In this document: positions 15,701 through 25,254 of the stretch, in pieces | Position numbering within the stretch: position 1 is the stretch's first letter | Layout of the letters: each line of letters begins with the position of its first letter | NCBI GenBank assembly: GCA_934140285.1 | Contig: CAKPBI010000005.1 | Location: 76,805 to 140,804, forward strand | Reading direction: 5' to 3' | Length of the DNA: 64,000 nt | From: an uncultured Bacilli bacterium | GTDB lineage: Bacteria > Bacillota_I > Bacilli_A > ML615J-28 > CAG-313 | The notes under the pieces: model-generated | Told to the model about the DNA's origin: nothing | The model's database searches: none | The model's input: the letters and a program-made list of their open reading frames with translations, nothing else | Made by a program: the position numbers and the translations under genes

Positions 15701-18700
15701 AGATGGTGGCGCATCAACAAATGTAAGAAATTCATTTAATTTTGATTTTTATATGGATGATGAAGCTCCGATAATTAAAGATGTTTCATATGAAAAGAAA
15801 TATGATAAAACACTTAAAAAAGATCGTTATTATATTACAATGACTGTTTATGATAACCAATATGTTCAATCAATATCTCCAATTATTTTTACTTCAAATT
15901 CTAGCTATGCTTTATTAACAGATAATCCAATTCCAGTTTATTCAGAAAGGGGAAAAGAAGCAACAGTTAAATTTGAAATAACAGATTATTTAGATGATAT
16001 TTATAATGATGCTATTACAACTAATTGTTTAGCATTCTCTATTGATGATTACGCATTAAATTCAAATATTTATTTATGTCAATTACCTGGAACAAGTGGA
16101 AATTTTAAATTCACTAAAGATGGAACTCCTGATGGTATTGATTTAATAATTTTATCAATGTATGAAGATGAAGTAATCGATCTTACAAAATATCTTTCTA
16201 CAACAGATAAAACAGTAGATGATGATAAATCATATTTAAATCATTTAGTATGGACTTCATCTAATGAAGAAGTTGCAGAAGTACAAGAAGGCCTTGTAAA
16301 ATGTTTGAAAAAAGGCCGTGCAACAATTACAGCTAAAGAAACATTAAATGGCAAACAAGCTGTTTTAATAATTAATGTTAAAGAAAAAACACAAAGAAAA
16401 AACGCAAATCATAAAGTAACAGACATTGATGATGCCAAACTATCTTTACTTCGTTTCTCTTATTTTGATACATTATTTGCTTATTCAAGAGCTGCTCAAA
16501 CAAGCAAAATAGGATCTACTGGTGATAGAGTATTTGTTAACTCATTAAGTGATCTTTCTTTCTATCCTGGAGAACAAATCCAATTACACTATGATATGAA
16601 TCCATGGTATGTTGAAGATAAGTATGAACTAACATATACATCATCTGATCCAAACATTGCTGAAGTTGATCAAAATGGTGTAGTAAAAGGACTTAAAGAA
16701 GGAACTACAATTATTACATTATCTGCTAGTGGTTCAAATATTAACGCTAGTATAACAGTTACAATTAACAATCCGTTTATTATAGAAAATAGAACATTAG
16801 TTGCCTATAAAGGATTAGGTGGCGAAGTAGTTATCCCAGATGATGAAGGTATTTTATATATTGGTGCTTATGCATTCTGTTTATATGAGACAGATCGTAC
16901 AATAGAAGTTACTGAAGAAGATTATGACAAGAATAAAATTCCTGCAAGTAATACTTCAATAACATCAATAGTAGTCCCTTATGGGGTTGAAGAAATTCAA
17001 AAATATGCATTCTACAATTGTTCAGGCTTACGTACAGTAGTATTACCGGAAACCGTTAAGACAATTAGAGAATATGCATTTTGTAAAAATGTAAAACTAG
17101 AATCGATTAACTTAGATAAAATAAGTGTTATCGGTAAAGAAGCATTTAAAGAATGCAAAAAGCTAAATAATGTAGATCTTAGTAAGATTTATGCTGTTGG
17201 TGATGATGCATTTAGTGGATGTAGTTCACTAGAAAAAGTAGATTTAACTACTTTAAGAAATACTGGTAAACAAGCATTTAAAGATTGTACTGCTTTAAAG
17301 GAAGTTGTATTATCAGAAAATACAAAGTTATCTTATGCAATGTTTGTAAATACAGGACTTGTAAATGTAGATATTTATGAAAAAGTTGAAATTCCTGAAT
17401 TTTGCTTTGCATTATGTAATAACTTAGAAACAATAACAATTAACAATGATCTTGTAAATATTGGTAAAGGTGCATTCAGCGATTGTCCAAAATTAACAAC
17501 TGTAGTATTTAATGCAAAAGTAGATGCACTAGGAGAACAATTATTTTATAACTCAACAGGACTTGTAAGAATAGTTCTTCCAAATAATAAAGTTACTATG
17601 GGAAATTATTGTTTCTACAAATGTACAAACTTAACAGAAATAGTATTCCAAGAGAATACAGTTGTCGAAAAAATTGAAGGTTCAGTTTTCCAAGATACAA
17701 ATGTAACAACCTTTGTTGTTGAATCGGGAAATCAAAACTATCAAGCATTTGGTGAATTATTACTAGATGCTCAAGGCACAACAATAATATTTGCTGCCCC
17801 TTATAAAGATTATGGTGAATATATATTAGACAGTAAATATGTTGCTATCAGTGATGGTGCATTTACTGGCACAAATATTAAAACACTAACATTAACAAAT
17901 CCAAATCTAACAATTGGCAATTTTGCATTTGCTAATTGCGATAATTTAAAAAAGGTAATTTTTCCACTTGATGGAATAAAATCAATTGGAAAACATGCAT
18001 TTAATTATGCAACAAACTTAGCAACACTTGAAAACTTAGAAAGTGTAAAAGATGTAAATGATTATGCATTTGCTAATACAGGGTTACAATCAGTTACAAT
18101 TGGAGCAAATGCTGTATATGGTGAAGGTACATTCTTTAGTTCAAAACTAACTGAAGTAACAATTGGTGAAAACACTAAATTTGGACTAGGTGCTTTCCAA
18201 AAATGTAGTTATCTAGTTACTGTCAATATGCCAGAAAACGGTGGTGTTCATTTTGGTGCTGCTTGTTTCTCAAATGACATTTTATTGGAAAAAATAGATC
18301 TATCAAAAATAGATGAAGAAATAGAAAGAGAAACTTTCTATAATTGCATCAGTTTAAAAGCTGCTGAACTTACAACTGTTAAAAGGGTTGGAGATTATGC
18401 TTTTGCTGCATGTAGTGCTTTAATATATTTAAATATGCCTATAATAGAAGAAGTTGGTGAAGGTGCATTTGGAAAATATGAAAAATCATCAACATCTCCA
18501 CAAATTAGTGAGGTTGTATTACCTACATCATTAAAAGTATTAGGCGATGCTGCATTCTTTGGATGTGGCAGGTTAAAAGAAATTACAATTCCATCATCAC
18601 TTACAAAAGTTAGTGATTATGCTTTTGCAAATTGTAACAATTTAGGAAGAGTAAATCTTCCAAATGAAGTAATTGAAATAGGTAAATATGCATTTATAAA

Positions 18701-20147
18701 TTGTGAATCGTTAGAGGTTATCAATTTAAATAATGTAAGATTAATTGGTGAAGGTGCATTCTCTACTTGTAAAGTTTTAACAACTATTGAACTAAATAGT
18801 GTTGAAGAAGTTGGTGAAGGTGCATTCGCAAATTCATATTACTTAAAATCTGTTGGTTCAGAAATGCCATCATTAAAAATTATTCATAATTATGCATTCT
18901 TGGCAACTTCTCTTCAATCATTTGTAGCTCCAAATTTAGAAGAAATTGGCGAAGGTGCATTTCAACAAAACAAAACTCTTACAGAATTTGGTTTCTCTAA
19001 GAACCTAAAAAAGATTGGTGCAATTGCCTTTTATGAATGTACAAATCTTGCAAATTATTATTATCAAGATGGAAATAAAAAAATTAATAACATCGTCTTA
19101 AATGATTATGCTCGTTTAGTTAATGGTATCCTTTATACAACATTAACTAATAAAGATTTAGAACTTACATCTATTCCTGCAGCTCTTAATATTGATACAT
19201 TAGAAATAATTGAAGGAACAGTAAGAGTAGATGTTTATGCTGGTAATGCAAATAAAAATATTGAAATGATTGTTTTCCCTGATTCAATGAAATCAATTGG
19301 AAATTATGCATTCTATGATTGTACTAACTTAAAGATTGTTGAATTTAAATCATATACTGCTCCAATTCTTGAAAACTCATATAATAGTAAGTTAAAATTA
19401 TCAGAAAATGATCCAGGATATGAATTATTACATAAGTACTTTGATTTATTCTCATATGAATTATGTTATGTAAACTTCATAAACCTTGTAGGAAAGAATG
19501 CTCCAATTGGTTTAGTTCTTCCTTCAAATGAAGATATAGAAGGATATGATTCAGTAATTTATGAAGCATATTTTGGAAAAGTTTCTAGCGCTGAAAGAAG
19601 TGACTATGAAGCTAAAAATAAAAATATAATTATTTTTGTTGAAAACGCAAAAAAAGTTGAAAAAATTAAGAAGGTAACTTTAACTGATGAAAATTTAATT
19701 AATAAAGCAATAACAGCTTATAACGCTATTAAACAAGATTATACAAAATATGGTTATACTCAAGAAGAGTGGGATCATCTTGTTAAAGTTGTTAAAGAAG
19801 CTAAAGAAGAATTACGTAAATTACAATTTGAAAATGCAAGTCAAATTGTTAAAAATCTTCAACAAGAAATTAATAATCTTGATACAACATTTACAATTAC
19901 AAGATTAGCTGAATTACAAGCGTTAAAGAAAAGACTTGATAGTATTACATTAGTAGAATTATCGTTACTTGATTTAACAAACTATGATGCTTTAATGGAT
20001 TCTTACAATTCATATATTGCAAGTATAGAAGAAGAAGTATTACCAACAACAAATGTGGTAAATAATACACTTCTTGTAGTAGCAACATTAGCTACAGCAA
20101 GTAGTGCATTATGTGTCGTTTACTTTTTCAAAAAACGTTGGTTTTAA
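12714..20147 (+). CDS. Giant subtilisin-family (S8) surface protease with BspA-type leucine-rich repeats
   Basis: The product (2477 aa) begins with a lipoprotein signal (lipobox TCTSC). The S8 catalytic triad is intact: Asp221 in VAVLDSGFD, His296 in EHGTHVAG, Ser618 in LSGTSMATP. A protease-associated (PA) domain is inserted at about 475-560, as in lactocepin and C5a peptidase. After Fn3-like and Ig-like regions come two Big_2-like domains (about 1140-1350). A long array of LRR_5/BspA-type repeats follows (about 1355-2210, recurring IGxxAFxxCxxL and VxIPxxVxxIxxxAF). A helical FIVAR-like segment (about 2310-2430) leads to a C-terminal membrane helix ending KKRWF. It probably digests proteins at the cell surface for import by Opp; the repeats may grip substrate or host cells. 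Having both a lipid anchor and a C-terminal helix is unusual. Confidence 0.93.
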   Translation: MQKKIFAALMLGLTIFTCTSCKTKNNATEVVPNDNSQQLQLLRTDMKLTQEQLLSRIKADHIKENKGYLDNDEVISIITLPGDSLIDTYLESEYISYSSVAEYACSKKGQKQAAELKNAQKQLVEKLEASGLDVDVEYNYATILNGVAVKSTYGTFKLLGEMDGRFNIESTILSDTYNLPQTTTSDKYQAVTNLVKVYETGIFDSSSVPYTGNGTSVAVLDSGFDCSHTVFAKQPDVPLFSKDYINNLVVSDEVVLNAKKFTPSLRISDVYYSSKIPYTYDYADKDTEVNPYDSEHGTHVAGIIGGYDQVITGIAINTQLVLMKVFPDLDEGGKTEDIIAALEDAVVIGVDAINMSLGSSCGFSREVDKEAVNQIYDKINKSGISLITAASNSYSSGYGGEQGNTSFVTNPDSGTVGSPSTYPAALSVASISGVKSKYLVANDSQILFFNESNAITGKPNDFFKELGVNEGETKEFEYVTIPGSGLRVNYAGVDVKGKIALVRRGDNTFEEKARYAKQAGAVGCIIYNNIDGDILMSMGKSDHIPTISISKDDGTILASKKTGKMVISYNNQAGPFISDFSSWGPTPSLGLKPEITAHGGSIKSAIPGGGYDELSGTSMATPNLCGIVVLIRQYLKEKYPEKTVKEISVLTNELLMSTATIALNEDGNPYSPRKQGAGLASLDNAVTTKAYITVDDSDRTKLELGDDPKRTGIYEMKFNVENLSDTTLEYDLSVIGMTESVSTSDSKHIAEKDQLLNGSTKIELLSEGTLNGTTLTLAANQKVKLKVTYTLSSTDKSLIENLFPYGMYVEGFVTLKAQENEVDLNIPFLAFYGDWTEAPMFDKTYYEVESEAHNGAIDDEDKLKADYYATTPYGSYFYNYIIPLGTYLYDMDENLYEAIPATEDHIAISNVFGTIDGISAIYAGMLRNAKTMRYTIVDKLTGDVVYEYIDYNKSKAYSVGGTPIPAYDSLRIKSSQLGLINNRQYEFKMSGLLDYGDGGASTNVRNSFNFDFYMDDEAPIIKDVSYEKKYDKTLKKDRYYITMTVYDNQYVQSISPIIFTSNSSYALLTDNPIPVYSERGKEATVKFEITDYLDDIYNDAITTNCLAFSIDDYALNSNIYLCQLPGTSGNFKFTKDGTPDGIDLIILSMYEDEVIDLTKYLSTTDKTVDDDKSYLNHLVWTSSNEEVAEVQEGLVKCLKKGRATITAKETLNGKQAVLIINVKEKTQRKNANHKVTDIDDAKLSLLRFSYFDTLFAYSRAAQTSKIGSTGDRVFVNSLSDLSFYPGEQIQLHYDMNPWYVEDKYELTYTSSDPNIAEVDQNGVVKGLKEGTTIITLSASGSNINASITVTINNPFIIENRTLVAYKGLGGEVVIPDDEGILYIGAYAFCLYETDRTIEVTEEDYDKNKIPASNTSITSIVVPYGVEEIQKYAFYNCSGLRTVVLPETVKTIREYAFCKNVKLESINLDKISVIGKEAFKECKKLNNVDLSKIYAVGDDAFSGCSSLEKVDLTTLRNTGKQAFKDCTALKEVVLSENTKLSYAMFVNTGLVNVDIYEKVEIPEFCFALCNNLETITINNDLVNIGKGAFSDCPKLTTVVFNAKVDALGEQLFYNSTGLVRIVLPNNKVTMGNYCFYKCTNLTEIVFQENTVVEKIEGSVFQDTNVTTFVVESGNQNYQAFGELLLDAQGTTIIFAAPYKDYGEYILDSKYVAISDGAFTGTNIKTLTLTNPNLTIGNFAFANCDNLKKVIFPLDGIKSIGKHAFNYATNLATLENLESVKDVNDYAFANTGLQSVTIGANAVYGEGTFFSSKLTEVTIGENTKFGLGAFQKCSYLVTVNMPENGGVHFGAACFSNDILLEKIDLSKIDEEIERETFYNCISLKAAELTTVKRVGDYAFAACSALIYLNMPIIEEVGEGAFGKYEKSSTSPQISEVVLPTSLKVLGDAAFFGCGRLKEITIPSSLTKVSDYAFANCNNLGRVNLPNEVIEIGKYAFINCESLEVINLNNVRLIGEGAFSTCKVLTTIELNSVEEVGEGAFANSYYLKSVGSEMPSLKIIHNYAFLATSLQSFVAPNLEEIGEGAFQQNKTLTEFGFSKNLKKIGAIAFYECTNLANYYYQDGNKKINNIVLNDYARLVNGILYTTLTNKDLELTSIPAALNIDTLEIIEGTVRVDVYAGNANKNIEMIVFPDSMKSIGNYAFYDCTNLKIVEFKSYTAPILENSYNSKLKLSENDPGYELLHKYFDLFSYELCYVNFINLVGKNAPIGLVLPSNEDIEGYDSVIYEAYFGKVSSAERSDYEAKNKNIIIFVENAKKVEKIKKVTLTDENLINKAITAYNAIKQDYTKYGYTQEEWDHLVKVVKEAKEELRKLQFENASQIVKNLQQEINNLDTTFTITRLAELQALKKRLDSITLVELSLLDLTNYDALMDSYNSYIASIEEEVLPTTNVVNNTLLVVATLATASSALCVVYFFKKRWF

Positions 20148-20162
20148 TAGGAGGTAAACGTG

Positions 20163-20723
20163 ATGAAGAAAAATAAAATATTTATACTAATGATTTTATT
20201 TGTTGCAACATTAATTCCTATGTTTACAGCATGTACAAAAAATTCAAAAGACGAATTAAAGAATTATGAAAAAGCAATAAAAGAATCAATTAAAAATGCA
20301 ACAAGCATGGAAACAACGCTAACTACTACTGATCAAGATGTTGTTGTTTATAAGTATGTAAAATCAATAACATTCTTAGAAAATAATTCAGCGTATGTTA
20401 GTACAGATGTTTCAAGCCTTGATAAAAGTTTTGAGTTATCTACTAAAACTACATCAGAAACTATTGATAATGTAAATAAAAATGAAATTCAAAAAATTTC
20501 ACTCTCTAAAAAATATTTTAATAACTACACGTTAAAAAACCAAAATTTTGTTGGAGAAGTTAATAAAGAAAATATGAAAAATATCTTTAATTATGATATT
20601 AAAATTAAAGATGTAGCTAAACTAATAATTACTTTTGAAGAAGAAAAAGTAATAAAAATAGAATGTACGTATGAAACAGAATCTGGAAAACAAGCTGTTC
20701 TTACTACAAACTATGAATATTAG
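20163..20723 (+). CDS. Small lipoprotein of unknown function
   Basis: The 186-residue product has a lipoprotein signal (lipobox FTAC). ATG 20163 is preferred to GTG 20160 because AGGAGG (20149-20154) is 8 bases before it. The mature part starts with a charged helical stretch (KDELKNYEKAIKESIKNATSMETTL) and continues with alternating beta strands, a pattern seen in many DUF-type sensor or cargo lipoproteins, though I cannot name a family. It lies 15 bases after the giant protease gene and its stop overlaps the ribosome site of the next lipoprotein, so all three are co-transcribed. A chaperone or substrate-binding role for the protease is possible but unproven. Confidence 0.7.
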   Translation: MKKNKIFILMILFVATLIPMFTACTKNSKDELKNYEKAIKESIKNATSMETTLTTTDQDVVVYKYVKSITFLENNSAYVSTDVSSLDKSFELSTKTTSETIDNVNKNEIQKISLSKKYFNNYTLKNQNFVGEVNKENMKNIFNYDIKIKDVAKLIITFEEEKVIKIECTYETESGKQAVLTTNYEY

Positions 20724-20734
20724 GAGGAATGAAT

Positions 20735-22873
20735 ATGCGAAAGACAAAAATCGTACTAGGTTTATTTATCCTTCTATTAATGGTTACTTTTGTATCATGC
20801 AATAAAAAATGTAACCATAATGGGCCAACCCCCGACCCCAATCCTGGAATAGTTACACCTCCAAAGCCACAACCTCAAGAAGTAAGTATTGGTATTAAAG
20901 GTTCATCTGAAGTAAAATCTGGGGCTGAATCACAATATCGTGCTTATGTTGATGGTGAACCAAGTAATGAAGTGACTTGGGAAATTAAAGAAGGTAGTGA
21001 CTTTGTAACAATCTCTGACAAAGGGTTGTTAACAGCAAAAGAAGTTACAGGCGACAAAATAGTAGAAATTATTGCAAAAAGCAAAAAGAATGATAAATGC
21101 TATGGTAGTAAAGTTATAACAGTTGTCGCTAAACCAACCTTAACTCAAGATATGCTAGATGCTTTAAAGGTTGACAAAATTGGATTTGAAGGATATTTAA
21201 ATATAAGTGTTTACGAGTTTGGTGTTGCAAAGAAATTATATAATACATACACAACAGTAGTAAAAACAGCAATGGATGGAACTGATTGGTATGCAGAATA
21301 TGAAAATGGTGACACTGGAACTAAAATGGGTTTATATTATAAAAATCATGATGGTTATGCTTCTCAAATTGGAGTAAGTTTCATGAATGATGAACAATAT
21401 GAGCCAATGACTGATGATGATGGAAAGAAAGTTAAATGGGAAGATTCAGGTTTATACAATGTTCTTCAAAACTTAACAATTAGTGATTTTAAGTTTAATG
21501 AAGACACATGGCGCTATGAGTATAGAGCAAAAGATAAAAATGATACCCTTACTAAAAAACTAATTGCTTCAGCTAATCCATATGATTTTGAACAAGATCC
21601 AAATCATCAATTTCAATTAATAATTGAAGAAAATGAAATTTTAGGTTTTTATATGAAAAGTAAACCAGATTACACTATTGTTAAACAATACGAATCAATT
21701 AAAGAATTATTTGTTGCAGTAGGATATGGTGATACAGTTAAAGTACCTAAAATAACAAAATATCCTCATCGTGATTTCCATGATGATTTAGAAAAAGCAA
21801 TATTAAACATGAGAAATTTAAATAGTTATACATTAGATTTCTACGGAATAATAGCTTCAAATCTTACATCTGGATATACACAAGAAGGATATAAGGAAAC
21901 TGTTACTAATAATGATTGCTACTTTGAACCATATGTAATGAGATATGATGAATATGGAGATGAAGTAAGAAACTTCACTGAAAACTCAAGTTATGGTTTC
22001 CACAAAATAAGTAATACTCTATATAATTCATTTACAACAAATGCTACTACTAATAAATTTGAACCAAGTAGAGCATATAATGCTTCATTTGATAATGCCA
22101 AGCCATCTTTTGGTTTTGCATCAGAGATATTTACATCATATGCTGTAAATGAAGATGGATCCATTTCCTATTATGTTGATGAATTAATGACTCCGGTTGC
22201 TTCTACTTTCTATTATGGAGTAGGAAATGATATCAATTTATATGGTATTTTTGCAACCAAAGGTTATTTATCAAATACATCATTTACTCCATTTGTAACA
22301 GTAAAGGATGGAATGATTGTAAATTCTACTTTCTATTTCTACCTCGGTTCAATTTATGGAATTATTCAAATTAACTATGATGATTTCAATACAGCTGCTG
22401 TACCTGAAGATATTTCAATTGAATTTGAACCACGCCAAGTTCCTACGTCTTGGAGTCAACTTACAATCATTAAATCAGATGATTCCACAACAATGGATGA
22501 GGATGAAGAAGTAAATGCGTTAGAATTCTTCAAGACTTTCTTTAAAGAAAAATCAAATATTGAAGAAGATCAATTAGAAAGTTTATTGCCATTCTTTGGT
22601 AGTGTATTAGGTGATACATACGGATTTGGTATGACCTCTATGAGAATTCCTTCAGGCGAGTCAACAAGTCATGCTTGTGTAACTTTGTACTACGATGTTC
22701 CACTTGGAACCGATTATACAATTAAACAACCTCTTGCTGCCATTGAAGAATATTTGTTATCTCTTGGCTTTACTAAAAATAAAGCTGGAGAATTTAGTAA
22801 AGATGGAATCTACATTGCTCCAGTAGATTCAAGTCTTGACTTATTAATATATGTATGGGGCGAAAATTTTTAA
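20735..22873 (+). CDS. Large lipoprotein with Big_2-like domain, paralogue of the next gene
   Basis: The product (712 aa from ATG 20735, which AGGAGG at 20722-20727 serves better than the ATG at 20729) has a lipobox (VSC) followed by a proline-rich linker. Residues about 45-135 form an Ig-like Big_2-type domain (VTWEIKEGSDFVTISDKG, ending in a VITVVA strand). The remaining roughly 575 residues are beta-rich and of unknown family. Two features recur in the downstream neighbour: LEKAILNMRNLNSYTLD (here near residue 355) and VPTSWSQLT near residue 570. The shared pattern, order and spacing indicate a tandem duplication that has diverged. It is a candidate capture protein of the protease/peptide-import operon. 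Confidence 0.75.
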   Translation: MRKTKIVLGLFILLLMVTFVSCNKKCNHNGPTPDPNPGIVTPPKPQPQEVSIGIKGSSEVKSGAESQYRAYVDGEPSNEVTWEIKEGSDFVTISDKGLLTAKEVTGDKIVEIIAKSKKNDKCYGSKVITVVAKPTLTQDMLDALKVDKIGFEGYLNISVYEFGVAKKLYNTYTTVVKTAMDGTDWYAEYENGDTGTKMGLYYKNHDGYASQIGVSFMNDEQYEPMTDDDGKKVKWEDSGLYNVLQNLTISDFKFNEDTWRYEYRAKDKNDTLTKKLIASANPYDFEQDPNHQFQLIIEENEILGFYMKSKPDYTIVKQYESIKELFVAVGYGDTVKVPKITKYPHRDFHDDLEKAILNMRNLNSYTLDFYGIIASNLTSGYTQEGYKETVTNNDCYFEPYVMRYDEYGDEVRNFTENSSYGFHKISNTLYNSFTTNATTNKFEPSRAYNASFDNAKPSFGFASEIFTSYAVNEDGSISYYVDELMTPVASTFYYGVGNDINLYGIFATKGYLSNTSFTPFVTVKDGMIVNSTFYFYLGSIYGIIQINYDDFNTAAVPEDISIEFEPRQVPTSWSQLTIIKSDDSTTMDEDEEVNALEFFKTFFKEKSNIEEDQLESLLPFFGSVLGDTYGFGMTSMRIPSGESTSHACVTLYYDVPLGTDYTIKQPLAAIEEYLLSLGFTKNKAGEFSKDGIYIAPVDSSLDLLIYVWGENF

Positions 22874-22889
22874 GGAGGAATAATACAAT

Positions 22890-25232
22890 ATGAGAAAAAT
22901 CAAAAATTTAACAATTAAGTGCTTTATATTCCTTCTAGTTGCAATATGCCTTGTTTCAGTTACCTCTTGTAAAAAGAGAGTTGAGGATAAAGATCCAATT
23001 AGACCTACTGAACAAGTTACAATCAAATTAGAAGCTGATAAAGATAGATTTAATTATAATGAAACAGTTAATCTAAAAGTTACTGTTACTGGTTCTGAAG
23101 ATAAAACTTATGATACAGAAGTAAGTAATCCTAAGATTGCTAAGGTAGAAGATAATGTTTTATCTGCTGTTGGAAACATTGTTGTTGATAAGACAGTTAC
23201 AGTTACTGTTACTTCGCACGCTGATCCAAACGCAAAAGATTCAAAAACTTTTATCATTAAAGGTAAAACAATTGAAGGCCAAGTTGGTGAATTAACATCA
23301 GCAATGTTACAAGAAATTGGTAATGAAAGTATTACAGTTAAAGGTTCACTAACTGACTATTATGTTAATTTTCATGATGCTGATCAAAACACGGAACATG
23401 CTTATGGCATGACAGTTGAAATGGCTGCAGATATTTGGAAAGGTAGTTGGTATAGCGAAGAAGATGATACAAATGTTATTACTGATACGTATCGTAAGAG
23501 TGCTCAAGATGGCTTAAGGGACCAAAATGGTAATAAAGGTCATGGCCTTGAAAAATTGTATATCGATAAAGATAACAAAGTTTCATCTACTTTAGTAAAA
23601 GACTATGTAAGTGTTCCAACTTTATGGGAAAGTCAACATTTATGGAATCATTTAGGTCAATTAAATGTTAACAAGTTTAAATATGATTTAGAAAATGATT
23701 TATATGAATATTCTGTAGATTACACAAATGAAGATGATTTATATTTAATGACTTATTTATCATTTTCATTAACACCTATGCTATCTGATACTCTTGATAA
23801 GATTTACTTAAAGATAGAAGATGGAAGAATTACAAAATTACTTGCTCAAACGGAAATCTTATATTATGGCGCTGATAAACAAGAAGATGCAGATGCTATG
23901 AGTTATACATCACTTGAAATAACATTCTCTAAGATTGGTACAACTGAAGTATCTGAACCTGATGTTTATGAAGCTCCTGAACAAGCTGAATTATTAGTTA
24001 AAGCCTTAAATGAAATGAAATCATTAAGAAACTATACTTTCAATCTTGTAAATACACAAACTTATGCTCCATCTGGAGATTCTGGGGATTATGAACTTAC
24101 TTCAGCAACAACTTCAAATGAACCTTTATTTGCAAGACTTGCTAAGAAGAATAAAAAACCTGTAAACTACACTTCATCAACTGGAACAGTAGGTCTAGTT
24201 GGAAAAGTTACAGAAGATGCAGTTTTATTTGCAGAAACTGGACTATATTCTTATACAATGGATGGAAAACCTTATCATACTGAATACTCAGGATATAAGA
24301 AAATTGATGAAAATACATATGATTACTTTGAATATGATTATAAAAATAAAGCATTAACAGGACAAAGACAATACCAAGGTACATTCTTTGATTCACTTCC
24401 TAACTTTGAATTTTCACCTAATATATTTACGCTTGATGGTGCAATAACAAAACAAGGTAAAACTCAATATACTTTCAAAATCAATGACTCTGCTATTACA
24501 AGAGAAGTTGCATTACAACTTGCAGTTTATGACTATGCAAAAGATGGTGCTGCATCAACTTATTCAACTTTAAGAGTAACAGTAGATGAAGATGGTCACT
24601 TAGTAAAAGTTGTATTCCCTTACTCTATTAATAGTGCAACATACCTAGGCTATTATACAGTTACTTATTCTAAGTTTAATACTACAACATTGGATGATGA
24701 TACATTTGAAGGTTATGTTCCACGTGTATTAAGAACTTCATGGTCTCAATTTACTACAAAATATTATAGTGAAACTCCAGGAACTGCAACACATGAGGAA
24801 AATACAGATGTAGTTCTAAAAACAATTTATGGAGATAATTTAACTGATTTTGTATCTCCTACAATATTTAGTAATGTATTTGGTGATTGCTTATATGGTC
24901 CTTTCTTTGATTGGAAAGAAAAAGGAACAGACGCTGATGGAAATAAAATTTATACTGGATATATGAACATCAATACAAGAAGTGATAAATTTGATGAAAA
25001 TAGTCAAGTTACAAATTATGATGAAATAATTTCTGCTCTTAGAGAAGCACTTGAAAAAGAAGGATTTAAGTACTCAGTTGAAAACTCAGATACTACAGGT
25101 GGAGATACTGGTAGATCTGACAGATATGTTTGTTTCATTAAAGGCGATGTACAAATCGTTGTATGGAATAACTTTACAAAGAATTTCTCTATTTACTTCT
25201 ATAAAACAGGTGATTGGAAATTAAGAAAATAA
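22890..25232 (+). CDS. Large lipoprotein, tandem paralogue of the preceding gene
   Basis: The product (780 aa) has a lipobox (VTSC), then an Ig-like domain (about 45-125). A long beta-rich region follows in which VKALNEMKSLRNYTFN (near 370) and LRTSWSQFT (near 615) match the corresponding blocks of the previous protein. A PA-like or protease motif is absent. AAGGAGG precedes the start, and the gap to the previous gene is 16 bases. The C-terminus lacks any LPXTG or membrane helix, so anchoring is by the lipid alone. Function is unknown; the linkage suggests a part in binding proteins or peptides at the surface. Confidence 0.75.
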   Translation: MRKIKNLTIKCFIFLLVAICLVSVTSCKKRVEDKDPIRPTEQVTIKLEADKDRFNYNETVNLKVTVTGSEDKTYDTEVSNPKIAKVEDNVLSAVGNIVVDKTVTVTVTSHADPNAKDSKTFIIKGKTIEGQVGELTSAMLQEIGNESITVKGSLTDYYVNFHDADQNTEHAYGMTVEMAADIWKGSWYSEEDDTNVITDTYRKSAQDGLRDQNGNKGHGLEKLYIDKDNKVSSTLVKDYVSVPTLWESQHLWNHLGQLNVNKFKYDLENDLYEYSVDYTNEDDLYLMTYLSFSLTPMLSDTLDKIYLKIEDGRITKLLAQTEILYYGADKQEDADAMSYTSLEITFSKIGTTEVSEPDVYEAPEQAELLVKALNEMKSLRNYTFNLVNTQTYAPSGDSGDYELTSATTSNEPLFARLAKKNKKPVNYTSSTGTVGLVGKVTEDAVLFAETGLYSYTMDGKPYHTEYSGYKKIDENTYDYFEYDYKNKALTGQRQYQGTFFDSLPNFEFSPNIFTLDGAITKQGKTQYTFKINDSAITREVALQLAVYDYAKDGAASTYSTLRVTVDEDGHLVKVVFPYSINSATYLGYYTVTYSKFNTTTLDDDTFEGYVPRVLRTSWSQFTTKYYSETPGTATHEENTDVVLKTIYGDNLTDFVSPTIFSNVFGDCLYGPFFDWKEKGTDADGNKIYTGYMNINTRSDKFDENSQVTNYDEIISALREALEKEGFKYSVENSDTTGGDTGRSDRYVCFIKGDVQIVVWNNFTKNFSIYFYKTGDWKLRK

Positions 25233-25254
25233 GTTCCAATCAGATGGAGGTAAA

